From Pseudomonas abietaniphila (lineage in GTDB: Bacteria > Pseudomonadota > Gammaproteobacteria > Pseudomonadales > Pseudomonadaceae), in assembly GCF_039697315.1 (NCBI RefSeq), contig NZ_CP155619.1, positions 1,240,001 through 1,304,000 of the forward strand: a stretch of DNA of 64,000 bases. Direction: 5' to 3'. Below, in pieces: positions 38,116 through 46,741 of this stretch (position 1 is the first letter of the stretch; the number at the start of each line of letters is the position of its first letter). A program made the position numbers and the translations under genes. The notes beneath the pieces were generated by a model. That model was not told where the DNA came from. It made no database searches and was given only the letters and a program-made list of their open reading frames with translations.

Positions 38116-40902
38116 TCAAGCGAGTCGCGACAACATCTCGCGGGCTTCGGTTTTCTGTCCGTCGTCCCCTTCCGCCACCACCTCATCGAGAATGTCGCGA
38201 GCGCCGTCGGCGTCGCCCATTTCGATGTAGGCACGGGCCAGGTCCAGCTTGGTCGCTGCTTCGTCAGTGCCCGAGAGGAAATCGAACTCAGGCTCGTCAT
38301 CGGCCAGCAACGCGTCGTCTTCGGTGAAGGTCGGCGTGTTGTCGAATGGCTTGGCGATGGCAGGCTGCTCAAGGCTCTGCGACAGGCGCTCAAGCTCGGC
38401 GTTCACGTCATCGATCTCGGAGGCAAAGGCTTGCGAAGCCTGCTCGGTCTCCATCTCGTCGGCCAGCGACAGATCGAAATCGGCCGGCAACTCAAGGTCG
38501 TCTTCCGAAGCAGGTTTGCTGGCACCCAGGTCGGCCGTTTCGTCGAAGGCTGGCAGATCGCGCAACTCATCTTCCATGCCCAGCAGATAATCGTCCTCAG
38601 CCTTCAGCCCCGGCTGATCTTCTGCCAGGTTCAGGTCGAAGTCCGCCAGATCGGTCGGTTCGGTATTCTTGGCCTCGGTCTGTTCACGCAGGATCGAATC
38701 GAAATCCAGATCGTCCGGGGTCGAACCGCCGAACGGTGCGTCCAGATCCAGATCGTCGAGGCCGTCATCCGCAACGTGCGCGGAGTAGTCCTTGACCTCA
38801 GCAGGCGACGTAGCCTCCAGGTCGTCCAGGCTTAAATCGAACGCAGTGTCGAAGTCATCGGGCGCTTGCGCGGCAGGCTCGGGCGCAGGGTCAGCTTCAA
38901 CCACCGGCGCAGGCTCGTCCTTGTCGCTGAGCAGATCCTCAACGTACTTTGCATCCATTTCTGCCGCCAAAGCCGCCGCGGCCGCAACGCCCGCCGCCGC
39001 TGCAGCCGCGGCTGCCATGGCGGGATAACGGGTTTTGAGCTGTTCGACTTCAGCGTGGTTCTTTCCCGTGGCAACCAGTTGCCGCTCCTGTGCGACGAAA
39101 CCTGCCTGGTTGTCCTGCTGGGCGTAGATTTCCATGAGCTTGAGGCGCAGATCGCTACGCAGAGGCTCTTCCTTGATGGCTTCTTCCAGCAACGCAGCAG
39201 CCTGATTGGTGCGGCCATAAGCGATGTGGATTTCGGCCTGCACGAGCACATCAGCGGGACGTTCGCGGGTCGGCTCGACGATCACGGCCGCCAGCGGTGC
39301 CATCTTTACATTGGGCGGAGGTACCTCCAGGCCCTCGAAACTGCTTTCAGGCATGTCCATGTCTGACGCAAAGTCGGACTCTTCCGACAGCGCGCGGGCC
39401 ATTTGTCGGTGTTTCTCAGCCTCGATCAAAGCATTGCGACGACGAGCCAACAGCAACAGAAGCAACAGCAACACCAGCAAAGCACCGCCGCCGATCAACC
39501 CCATGAGCATCGGGCTGGCCAGAATCTTGTCGAGGGCGCTCTGGTTGTCAGCGCTGTCCGCTGCCTCAGGCGGCGCAACGGCCAGCGGCTGATCCGGTGT
39601 AGCGCCTTCCACCTTGGCGCCCTCGACCGGCAGCGCGTCTTCCGGCGCGATTTCATTCGGTGGTTTGCCTGCAGCATCGGGCGCGGCAGACGGCTGAACG
39701 ATTTGGGCAGGCATCGCCGGGTTAGCGGCGTTGTTCGGATTGGTCACGCTGTTCGGGCTGACGGTGCTGTTCGCGTCGGCGGCAGGCGGCGGAACCGCTG
39801 CGCCCGCGGCCTGCATCTTGGCCAGCTGGTCGTTCTTCAGCTGGATCAGACGGTTCAGCTTGTCCACCTGACTTTGCAAATCGCTCATGCGGCTCTTGAG
39901 CTCGGCATTGTCGCGACGGGTGCTGTCCAGGCTTTCCTGGGTCACCGCGAGTTTGTTGCTCAGTTCGGCGGCATCACCGGCCGGCCCCTTCGCGCCTGGC
40001 TTGGCGTTGGCCGCGACCAGGCTCAGGTTGTCCTTGGCGTCGATCTGGGCAGGCGTTGCGTCGGTACGATCACGACGGGTCGCATCCACCTGACGCGCGC
40101 CGGTTGGCATGCGACGGCCCTCACGCCATGCGCGATTCTGTTCGGCAACCTCAGCGACGGCGCGCGGTTGCGGTGTCGCGCTGACTTCCTGCGGCGAAGG
40201 CAGGCGCAATACCTGACCTTTTTTCAGACGGTTGATGTTGCCCGCGATGAACGCATCCGGATTGAGCGCCTGAATCGCCAGCATGGTTTGCTGAACGGTA
40301 CCGCCGTTACGCACACGCTCGGCGATCTCCCACAACGTGTCGTTGTTGGCCGTGGTGTATTCGGTGTATTTCGGGGAAGCCGGCGCAGCAGGTGGCTGGG
40401 CAGGTGCCGGGGATGGCGTCTGTGTGGCCGGAGCCTGCGCGGGCGCAGTGCTCGGTGCAGTGGACGGCAATTGCGCGGCGGCAGCGGCCGCCTGTGGCGA
40501 AAACTTCGGCGGGTCGAGCAACAGGCTGTATCCGCGCAGCACACGGCCGTTGGGCCAGAGCACCTGCACGAGGAATTTCACGTAGGGATCGCGGATAGGC
40601 TTGGTCGACGTGATCCGCAGCACGCTCTTGCCACCGGGATTGACCACCGGCGTAAACGTCAGGTCATCGAGGATCGCCATCCGGCCGACGCCCGCTTGCG
40701 CGAACTCGGCAGAGGTGGCCAGACTCGGCACGACCTGCGCCGCATTGAGGTCCTGGACCTGCGTGAGTTCGATTTCGGCCAGCAGCGGCTGATTCAGGGT
40801 CGACTTGACGGTCAAACCGCCGAGGCCGAGCGCCTGGGCCATCCCGGATGTCAGCGCCGAAGCTGCAGCGATTGCTAAAACCAGTTTACGAACCTGAACC
40901 AT
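38116..40902 (-). CDS. fimV: FimV pilus assembly / polar hub protein
   Basis: Inner-membrane peptidoglycan-binding protein of 928 residues that supports type IV pilus assembly, twitching and cAMP signalling at the pole. Signal peptide (about 1-24); conserved N-terminal domain (GGLTVKSTLNQPLLAEIEL); Pro-rich linker; LysM (about 180-235, TTANNDTLWEIAERV); a coiled coil (about 315-350); one TM segment (about 465-485, LIGGGALLVLLLLLLLLAR); a long acidic cytoplasmic region; and the C-terminal FimV TPR-like cap ending AREMLSRLA. Domain order and size match P. aeruginosa FimV. Confidence 0.96.
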   Translation of the reverse strand: MVQVRKLVLAIAAASALTSGMAQALGLGGLTVKSTLNQPLLAEIELTQVQDLNAAQVVPSLATSAEFAQAGVGRMAILDDLTFTPVVNPGGKSVLRITSTKPIRDPYVKFLVQVLWPNGRVLRGYSLLLDPPKFSPQAAAAAAQLPSTAPSTAPAQAPATQTPSPAPAQPPAAPASPKYTEYTTANNDTLWEIAERVRNGGTVQQTMLAIQALNPDAFIAGNINRLKKGQVLRLPSPQEVSATPQPRAVAEVAEQNRAWREGRRMPTGARQVDATRRDRTDATPAQIDAKDNLSLVAANAKPGAKGPAGDAAELSNKLAVTQESLDSTRRDNAELKSRMSDLQSQVDKLNRLIQLKNDQLAKMQAAGAAVPPPAADANSTVSPNSVTNPNNAANPAMPAQIVQPSAAPDAAGKPPNEIAPEDALPVEGAKVEGATPDQPLAVAPPEAADSADNQSALDKILASPMLMGLIGGGALLVLLLLLLLLARRRNALIEAEKHRQMARALSEESDFASDMDMPESSFEGLEVPPPNVKMAPLAAVIVEPTRERPADVLVQAEIHIAYGRTNQAAALLEEAIKEEPLRSDLRLKLMEIYAQQDNQAGFVAQERQLVATGKNHAEVEQLKTRYPAMAAAAAAAAGVAAAAALAAEMDAKYVEDLLSDKDEPAPVVEADPAPEPAAQAPDDFDTAFDLSLDDLEATSPAEVKDYSAHVADDGLDDLDLDAPFGGSTPDDLDFDSILREQTEAKNTEPTDLADFDLNLAEDQPGLKAEDDYLLGMEDELRDLPAFDETADLGASKPASEDDLELPADFDLSLADEMETEQASQAFASEIDDVNAELERLSQSLEQPAIAKPFDNTPTFTEDDALLADDEPEFDFLSGTDEAATKLDLARAYIEMGDADGARDILDEVVAEGDDGQKTEAREMLSRLA

Positions 40903-41018
40903 AGCCCATCCCTTGTTTAAAATTTCCCCGGCGACCGAGAAGATAAAGCCTGCTAGGGCGTAGGGCGTTTCGACACGCCGCAGCTAGAATGATTCTTTGA
41001 ATTGTTGGCAAGTATCTT

Positions 41019-42029
41019 TTACACAACGTCTTTTATCAACAATTCAGCCACCTGCACAGCGTTCAGCGCCGCGCCTTTGCGCACATTGTCCGACGTCACC
41101 CAGAAATTGAGTTCACAGGCATCGTCGATTCCGCTGCGCAAGCGTCCTACATAAACAGCATCCTGGCCGACCGCATCGCCGACCGGGGTCGGATAATCGT
41201 CCGCGTCGACCAGATCGATCCCCTGTGCGGCATCGAGCGCCGCAGCGACCGCTGCAACATCCACGGGCGCCGACGTCTGCACCGACACGCTCAGGCTATC
41301 GCCGAAAAACACAGGTACTTGAATGCAGGTCACACCGACCTTGATTAAAGGCAGCGACAGCAACTCTCGCAACTCGGCGACCAAACGTTTTTCAAGAGGA
41401 ACATGACCCTGCGCGTCTGGCGTTCCGACTTGAGCCAACACGTTGAACGCCATCTGCCGGTCAAACACCTTGGGTTCCAGTGGTCGAACATTCAGCAACT
41501 CAGCGGTTTGCCGCGCGAGTTCGGTGACACCTTCACGGCCCAGGCTCGATACAGCCATGCACGCGGTCACGCTGACCCGCTGGACGTCGAGGAGCGCGCG
41601 CAACGGCCCCAGCACCACGGACAATGCCGCCGCTGCCGGGCTCGGGCAGGCGACCTGATACGGTTTCGCGAGACTGGCAAGCAACGGAGCGTTGACCTCG
41701 GGGACCACGTTAGGCGCCTGCTCCACCGGCAGACCGCCGGACAAATCGATCACGGCACAACCCGCTGCGGTCGCGCGAGCGGCGTAACTGCGGGTCACGG
41801 CCGGGCCCGCAGCGAAAAAGGCGATCTTCACTTTGTTGAAATCAAACGCGTCGACCTCACGCACGCGCACGTTCTTGCCACGATACGCGACCGAGCTGCC
41901 CGCCGATTCCGCACTGGCCAGCAGGTGCAGATCGCCCACCGGGAAATCGCGCTCTTCAAGGATCTGGACGATGGTTTCGCCGACAGTACCGGTGGCGCCG
42001 ATCACGGCGATAGCAATGGACTGACTCAT
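41019..42029 (-). CDS. Aspartate-semialdehyde dehydrogenase-like protein lacking the catalytic Cys (USG-1 type)
   Basis: ASADH-fold protein of 336 residues. The N-terminal Rossmann motif VIGATGTVGETIVQIL is intact. Where true ASADH has N-x-x-CS/T (E. coli C135), this protein reads VACPSPAAAAL, with no Cys at that site; the single nearby Cys comes three positions earlier. This matches the USG-1 paralogues that lie beside real asd genes. P. aeruginosa PA3116, next to fimV, is its probable counterpart. Catalytic activity is unlikely. No true asd lies in this window. Confidence 0.9.
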   Translation of the reverse strand: MSQSIAIAVIGATGTVGETIVQILEERDFPVGDLHLLASAESAGSSVAYRGKNVRVREVDAFDFNKVKIAFFAAGPAVTRSYAARATAAGCAVIDLSGGLPVEQAPNVVPEVNAPLLASLAKPYQVACPSPAAAALSVVLGPLRALLDVQRVSVTACMAVSSLGREGVTELARQTAELLNVRPLEPKVFDRQMAFNVLAQVGTPDAQGHVPLEKRLVAELRELLSLPLIKVGVTCIQVPVFFGDSLSVSVQTSAPVDVAAVAAALDAAQGIDLVDADDYPTPVGDAVGQDAVYVGRLRSGIDDACELNFWVTSDNVRKGAALNAVQVAELLIKDVV

Positions 42030-42126
42030 GCAAGAACCTCAGAAAAATCGGGGGGCGGCACTTTAACCGCGAGAGAGGTGCCAGGCAATTGACCTGGCAG
42101 AACAGACAGCAAGACGGTTCGATCCG

Positions 42127-42690
42127 TCAGGGCTCCAGACCGATACGGAAGAACTCGCCATGGCTCCAGACGCCCATCCAGCGCTCCCCTTCGATCTCGC
42201 GGGTGACCGACAGGTCAACCAGTTGATAGAAGACATTGCGATGGATCAACGCCTCCAGGTTGCTGCGCACATGGAGGTAAGGCGCTGGCTCCTGGGTTGC
42301 CGGGTCGATCGAGACGCGCAAGGGATGTTTGGCACCCGCCTCCACCACGTCTTCGACGTTGGTGGTGAAACGCAGCACCTGCGATTCGCCCTCGCCCAGC
42401 ACTTCCAGCAACACTGCCACGAAAGGCGCGTCATCGACCGTGATACCGACCTTCTCGACCGGCGTGATCAGGAAATAGTCATCGCCGTCGCGCCGGATGA
42501 TGGTGGAAAAGAGGCGGACCATGGGTTTGCGCCCGATCGGCGTGCCCAGATAAAACCAGGTGCCGTCGCGCGCGATGCGCATGTCGATATCGCCACAGAA
42601 ATCCGGATTCCACAGGTGCACAGGCGGCAACCCCTTGCCGCTCTTGGGGATCTGCGCCAGCAGGTCATTGGCTTTGCCCGGATCACTCAT
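42127..42690 (-). CDS. DUF1285 family protein
   Basis: Soluble protein of 187 residues. The segments LPPVHLWNPDFCGDIDMRI and WFYLGTPIGRKPMVRLFSTI are hallmarks of the DUF1285 family, of unknown function. It lies 10 bp after a DUF4823 lipoprotein gene on the same strand. The P. aeruginosa homologue (PA2958 by memory) sits near the TetR gene and tatD, as here. Confidence 0.88.
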   Translation of the reverse strand: MSDPGKANDLLAQIPKSGKGLPPVHLWNPDFCGDIDMRIARDGTWFYLGTPIGRKPMVRLFSTIIRRDGDDYFLITPVEKVGITVDDAPFVAVLLEVLGEGESQVLRFTTNVEDVVEAGAKHPLRVSIDPATQEPAPYLHVRSNLEALIHRNVFYQLVDLSVTREIEGERWMGVWSHGEFFRIGLEP

Positions 42691-42700
42691 ACGCTATTCC

Positions 42701-43306
42701 TCAGCGGGCTTCGACGCCCAACAAACTGCGAGCGTAATCCTCCATCGGTGGACCTAGCAAATCCTCAGGCTTGGTGTCGTGCAGCGTCAGCAAGCCGCCA
42801 CGGCTGTGAATCCGCGCCGAATCGATCAGATAGCGACTGTTGGTTTCGATCAGCATCAGCTGAATCACACCGCTGTCGACTCCCAGACGATCCACCGCTT
42901 CTTGGTCCGACCACTCGTCAAAATTGCCAATGCGGTCGTCCGCTTTGGCAAAACGGGTATAGAGCAGATAATGCGCGCCAGCCGCACGGGCCTCGTTCAT
43001 CGCATCATCCAGACCTTCCGGTGCGCGCGCGCGGCGAACCATCGGGAAGTACTCGATGAAACCGTTGAAGGCTTCTTCGGCGACCACGTTAGGACGCGGG
43101 TAGGCGCCGCCCGGCGGAGCGAAGGCGCCTTGAGCGATATAAATGAACGAGTCCGGCTGCAGGCGGAAGTTATTGATCCGGCGCGTAGAGCTATGGTCCA
43201 GCAGACCCGCGTCGCTGAGCTCGTCATGGGCGCCCTGTGCCAGATCGCTGACGTGCATGCAGCCACTCAATGCCAACGACGTCAGCAGTAAAACCAGGCT
43301 ACGCAT
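42701..43306 (-). CDS. DUF4823 lipoprotein
   Basis: Probable lipoprotein of 201 residues. The signal peptide ends in LALSGCMHV (lipobox Cys near residue 17). The rest is a compact alpha/beta domain (INNFRLQPDSFIYIAQGAFAPPGG). Similar proteins are assigned to DUF4823; function unknown. The start at 43306 (MRSLVLLL) has a GGAGGAAG site, which decides against the ATG four codons upstream. Probably co-transcribed with DUF1285. Confidence 0.85.
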   Translation of the reverse strand: MRSLVLLLTSLALSGCMHVSDLAQGAHDELSDAGLLDHSSTRRINNFRLQPDSFIYIAQGAFAPPGGAYPRPNVVAEEAFNGFIEYFPMVRRARAPEGLDDAMNEARAAGAHYLLYTRFAKADDRIGNFDEWSDQEAVDRLGVDSGVIQLMLIETNSRYLIDSARIHSRGGLLTLHDTKPEDLLGPPMEDYARSLLGVEAR

Positions 43307-43329
43307 TACTTCCTCCAAAGTCCGGCGAC

Positions 43330-43352
43330 GGAAAACCGGCGAATGGCCGGTT
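43330..43352 (-). terminator. Probable terminator of moaA
   Basis: AACCGGC / GCCGGTT with a 5-nt loop, then TTCC on the minus strand, between the moaA stop and the DUF4823 start. The T run is short. Confidence 0.5.
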
Positions 43353-43399
43353 AATGCAGCTTTTGCGCCAGCTCTGGGTAAACCTGAGGCACTATGCCC

Positions 43400-43421
43400 G
43401 TGGGAGCGAATTCATTCGCGA
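43400..43421. repeat. REP palindrome, GAATTC-centred family
   Basis: Same 22-bp sequence as at 13864 and 38009. A second imperfect palindrome (CTATCG...CGCGATAG) lies near 43462-43488, just after the moaA stop. Confidence 0.75.
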
Positions 43422-43496
43422 AAAGTCTCGCATACAGCAGAGATGTCACGACCCTGCTGGCCTATCGTACGGTTCGATTCGCGATAGGGGCAGGAC

Positions 43497-44465
43497 TCAA
43501 CCGCCGATGATCTTCATGACGGTCGCGCCGCCCGAAAACGCAACCGCCTGCTTGTCACCCAGTGCTTTGATCAGCAAGCGCTGCAACGCCGGCAAAGCCT
43601 CGTGCCGCGGCTTGTCGAAGAGATCGCCGACGTAATGACGATGGCTGGACGACAGGCAACCGTGCAGCCATCCCGTCGAGGAAAGACGCAGACGCGAGCA
43701 CGTGCGGCAGAACGGTACGCTTTCGTTGGCGATGACGCCGAAATAGCCTTTATCAGGAATGCGATAACGAACCGCCGTCGCATCGACCGGCGCATCGGCC
43801 TGCAAATACTCGTAATGCTCGCCGATCAGCGACAGCAGTTGCGCAAGGCTGACGAATTGCTGAAGAAAGGCATTCTGATCGCCTGCCAAATGCCCCATGC
43901 GCATCAACTCGATGAAGCGCAATTCGTAGCCACGCGTCAGGCAGTAGTCCAGCAGCGGCATGACCTGATCAAGGTTCTGACCCCGCAACGGCACCATATT
44001 GACCTTGATCCGAATGCCCGCCGCCCTCGCCTGCTCCATGCCCTCGAGCACGGTGTTCAAGTCGCCTCCCCGAGCGATCACGCGAAAGGCGGCGGGATCA
44101 AGCGTGTCTAGCGAAACGTTGATCCGACGAATGCCGGCGTCCAGCAAGATCGGCAGCTTGCGCGCCAGAAGCTGGCCGTTGGTGGTCAGGCTGATGTCGG
44201 AAAGGCCCATTCGGCCAAGCTGGCGCATGAAGCCCTCAAGACGTGGGCTCACCAACGGCTCGCCGCCCGTGATACGCAAGCATTCGATGCCTGCCGCCTC
44301 AATCAGGTATTCCACGCCGCGCGCCATGGCGTCCGCCGACAGTTCGTTCTGCGCAGCGACCAGCCGCTTGCCGTCGGGCACGCAGTAGGTACAGGAGTAA
44401 TTGCACGCAGACGTCAGACTGATCCGCAGGTTGCGGAAACGTCGGCCTTGGCGATCAACGATCAT
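43497..44465 (-). CDS. moaA: GTP 3',8-cyclase (molybdenum cofactor biosynthesis)
   Basis: Radical SAM enzyme that rearranges GTP in the first step of molybdopterin synthesis, together with MoaC. The 322 residues hold the N-terminal CNYSCTYC cluster motif (about 22-29), LRITGGEPLV for SAM, a second C-terminal cluster (FCRTC...GC), and the C-terminal GG (MKIIGG) needed for catalysis in MoaA. The start at 44465 (MIVDRQGRRF) opens the conserved region. No other moa gene is nearby; pseudomonads often have two moaA paralogues. Confidence 0.93.
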   Translation of the reverse strand: MIVDRQGRRFRNLRISLTSACNYSCTYCVPDGKRLVAAQNELSADAMARGVEYLIEAAGIECLRITGGEPLVSPRLEGFMRQLGRMGLSDISLTTNGQLLARKLPILLDAGIRRINVSLDTLDPAAFRVIARGGDLNTVLEGMEQARAAGIRIKVNMVPLRGQNLDQVMPLLDYCLTRGYELRFIELMRMGHLAGDQNAFLQQFVSLAQLLSLIGEHYEYLQADAPVDATAVRYRIPDKGYFGVIANESVPFCRTCSRLRLSSTGWLHGCLSSSHRHYVGDLFDKPRHEALPALQRLLIKALGDKQAVAFSGGATVMKIIGG

Positions 44466-44611
44466 GGGAAACTCCGGGGATGGCACAGCACGCAAAAAAC
44501 TGACTCATAAATCAACTTTTAGCAAGCGGCATTCCGGGCAAACACTGAGCCGATCATGGGCAGAGCACGCTAGCGTGTCTGCCCATGAGGTGAGCTATCG
44601 AGAAACGAGGT

Positions 44612-45274
44612 TCACGCCCCGGAGATTTCCGGCTTGAGGTCATGACCGGATTCAGGGTCACGCTTGCGCTTGTTGCCCATGCGCACACCGATGTCCATCA
44701 AGAACTGGAAAAAGCCTTCCTGATCTTCCAGCACATTGCTCCAGAACGGCGAGTGGTACAGCGCCACCGCGCCATGCACCAGCGCCCAGGCCGCGCAGTA
44801 GTGGAAATAAGGCGGCACGTCTTCCAGCTTGCCTTCGGAGATCCGGCCTTTGATGAGCAGGGTCAGGTGTTCGAAGTTCGAGGCACGGATCTTGTGCAAC
44901 TGCTCGACCATCTCCGGGACCTGGTTGCCCTTGACCACCTTCTCTTCCAGACGGTCGAACAGGCGATACCGCTGCGGGTCACGCATGCGGAATTCAAAGT
45001 AGGCGCGCGAGAGCGCTTCCTTGTCCTTGTCGACGTCGGCAGAGTGAAGCAACTCGTTCAAATCACGCTCGTAGTCGAGCATAAGACGCAGATAAATCTC
45101 CGCCTTCGACTTGAAATGCTTATAAATGGTGCCTTTGCCAATACCCACGGCATCAGCAATCATCTCGACGGTGACACTGTCTTCACCCTGTTCGAGAAAC
45201 AGCTTGAGCGCGGTATCGAGAATTTCTTGCTCACGGCGCCGAAACTCACGGACCTTACGAGGTTCTTTCTGCAT
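44612..45274 (-). CDS. TetR family transcriptional regulator
   Basis: Regulator of 220 residues. The N-terminal HTH (about 15-60) reads ILDTALKLFLEQGEDSVTVE then ADAVGIGKGTIYKHFKSKAE, a textbook TetR domain. The C-terminal ligand domain is unassigned. The start at 45274 (MQKEPRKVREF) is chosen by similarity to the P. aeruginosa homologue (PA2957 by memory); a Met 7 codons upstream is possible. It is divergent from the class V aminotransferase, with a 76-bp shared gap. Confidence 0.92.
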   Translation of the reverse strand: MQKEPRKVREFRRREQEILDTALKLFLEQGEDSVTVEMIADAVGIGKGTIYKHFKSKAEIYLRLMLDYERDLNELLHSADVDKDKEALSRAYFEFRMRDPQRYRLFDRLEEKVVKGNQVPEMVEQLHKIRASNFEHLTLLIKGRISEGKLEDVPPYFHYCAAWALVHGAVALYHSPFWSNVLEDQEGFFQFLMDIGVRMGNKRKRDPESGHDLKPEISGA

Positions 45275-45350
45275 AGGAAGAGGCTGTGGGTTCAAAATCG
45301 AAGCCGCACATTATGCCTAACTTGCAGCAAATTGCACGGATCATCCGACC

Positions 45351-46484
45351 ATGTCTACGTTTCATGACGAATTCGCCCAAGCCCCCGATTTGCGATATTT
45401 AAACCACGCAGCGGTCGGTCCATGGCCAAAACGCACCGCTGGCGCAGTCCGTCAATTCGCTGAAGAGAACGTTTTACTGGGCGCGCGCGACTATCCGGAC
45501 TGGATGAAGGTCGAGCAACGCCTTCGTGAACGGTTGGCCCGGCTGCTGAACGCACCGTCGACCGATGACATTGCCCTGGTCAAAAACACCTCGGAAGCCC
45601 TGTCTTTTGTCGCTTTTGGCCTCGACTGGAAAGCGGGCGATAACGTGGTGATCAGCGACGAAGAATTTCCGTCCAACCGTGTCGTCTGGGAAGCCCTCAA
45701 GCCGCAGGGCGTCGACGTGGTTCAAGTCAGCTTGAAAGGCGACGACCCGGAAGCGGCACTGCTGGCGGCGTGCGGGCCGCGCACACGCCTGCTTTCCGTC
45801 AGCTCGGTGCAGTTCGCGACGGGTACACGCCTGAATATCGAACGCCTGGGTCACGGCTTGAAGCAACGCGGCGTGCTGTTCTGCATCGACGCCATTCAAC
45901 ACATTGGTGCCCTTCCCTTCGATGTTCAGGCCAGCCAGTGCGACTTCGCGATGGCGGACGGCCACAAATGGATGTGCAGCCCGGAAGGACTTGGCGTTTT
46001 CTATTGTCGCGCCGCGTTAAGGCCCCACCTGAAGCTGCACGAGTTCGGCTGGCACATGCTCGAGCACTCCGGTGACTATGGGCGTGAAGAATGGCAGCCC
46101 GCCGCCAGCGCTCGGCGGTTCGAATGCGGCAGCCCGAATACACTCGGCGCCATGGCGCTGGACGCGAGCCTGTCATTGCTCGAAGAAATCGGGATGGAAC
46201 AGGTCGGGAATGCTGTCCTGGAACGGGTGAAATGGCTCGAAGAAGGTCTGAGCGCGATCAGCGGTGTGCGATTGCATTCATCCCGCGAAGCCGAGCGACG
46301 CTCCGGCATCCTGACTTTCAGCATCGATGGCTTGCAGGCAAACACTGTGTGGCAACAACTCATGCAAAATCAGGTGGTGTGTCTGCCCAGAGGGCCTGGG
46401 GTACGATTTTCGCCGCACTTCTACACACAATCACGCGTGATCGAAGACACATTGGCGATAGTGCGGCGCGTCGCCATGCATTGA
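45351..46484 (+). CDS. Class V aminotransferase / NifS-like PLP enzyme
   Basis: Fold type I PLP enzyme of 377 residues. The PLP-binding Asp and His lie in FCIDAIQHIGALPFDV, the lysine in MADGHKWMCSPEGLG, and the start (LNHAAVGPWP) fits the class V group. Cysteine desulfurase, isopenicillin-N epimerase-like and other activities all occur in this group; there is no conserved catalytic Cys loop that would make it IscS-like. Divergent from the TetR regulator, which may control it. Confidence 0.85.
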   Translation: MSTFHDEFAQAPDLRYLNHAAVGPWPKRTAGAVRQFAEENVLLGARDYPDWMKVEQRLRERLARLLNAPSTDDIALVKNTSEALSFVAFGLDWKAGDNVVISDEEFPSNRVVWEALKPQGVDVVQVSLKGDDPEAALLAACGPRTRLLSVSSVQFATGTRLNIERLGHGLKQRGVLFCIDAIQHIGALPFDVQASQCDFAMADGHKWMCSPEGLGVFYCRAALRPHLKLHEFGWHMLEHSGDYGREEWQPAASARRFECGSPNTLGAMALDASLSLLEEIGMEQVGNAVLERVKWLEEGLSAISGVRLHSSREAERRSGILTFSIDGLQANTVWQQLMQNQVVCLPRGPGVRFSPHFYTQSRVIEDTLAIVRRVAMH

Positions 46485-46561
46485 GGTATCAGCAGCGGTC
46501 TGATATTCCAAAACTGTTTAAAAAACGTACAGCACAGCGCTGGACGCCCGTGGAATATGAC

Positions 46562-46571
46562 CAATACTTAA
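46562..46571 (+). promoter_or_regulatory. RpoS-type extended -10 of the RgsA sRNA
   Basis: CAATACTTAA closely matches the sigma-S extended -10 (CTATACTTAA), with TSS expected near 46578. RgsA is RpoS-dependent in P. aeruginosa and P. fluorescens (recall). Confidence 0.6.
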
Positions 46572-46577
46572 ATTCGC

Positions 46578-46694
46578 TGATGCGGCATCTCCCCCAAGTG
46601 CCGGCATCGGTAAAGGCACCAATGGATAGCGTGTCTTTGTTTTACTCCTAATGGTCTTAACCCGGATTCACCCCCCAGAACCCGGGTTTTTTTT
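46578..46694 (+). ncRNA. rgsA: Probable RgsA (P16) small regulatory RNA
   Basis: A transcript of about 117 nt between the class V aminotransferase and tatD. It ends in a rho-independent terminator: AACCCGG (46659-46665) with CCCGGGTT (46681-46688), then eight Ts. Size, position beside tatD and a sigma-S-like -10 at 46562 match RgsA, which in PAO1 lies between PA2958 and PA2959 (tatD). RgsA acts with Hfq in the stress response. The 5' end is inferred from the promoter, and the identification rests on synteny and memory. Confidence 0.7.
46659..46694 (+). terminator. Terminator of RgsA
   Basis: AACCCGG and CCCGGGTT stem around a 15-nt C-rich loop (ATTCACCCCCCAGAA), followed by a run of eight Ts. 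Confidence 0.85.
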
Positions 46695-46741
46695 GCCTGC
46701 AATTTAACGCTTCAGCGCCTGGTCTTTCGGAAGCGGGCGCC

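Noticed and set aside
46481..46651. 57-codon ORF starting TTG and overlapping the aminotransferase stop
   Set aside because: It looks protein-like in part, but it runs through the sigma-S promoter and the body of the probable RgsA RNA, has no ribosome site, and the RNA explanation fits better.
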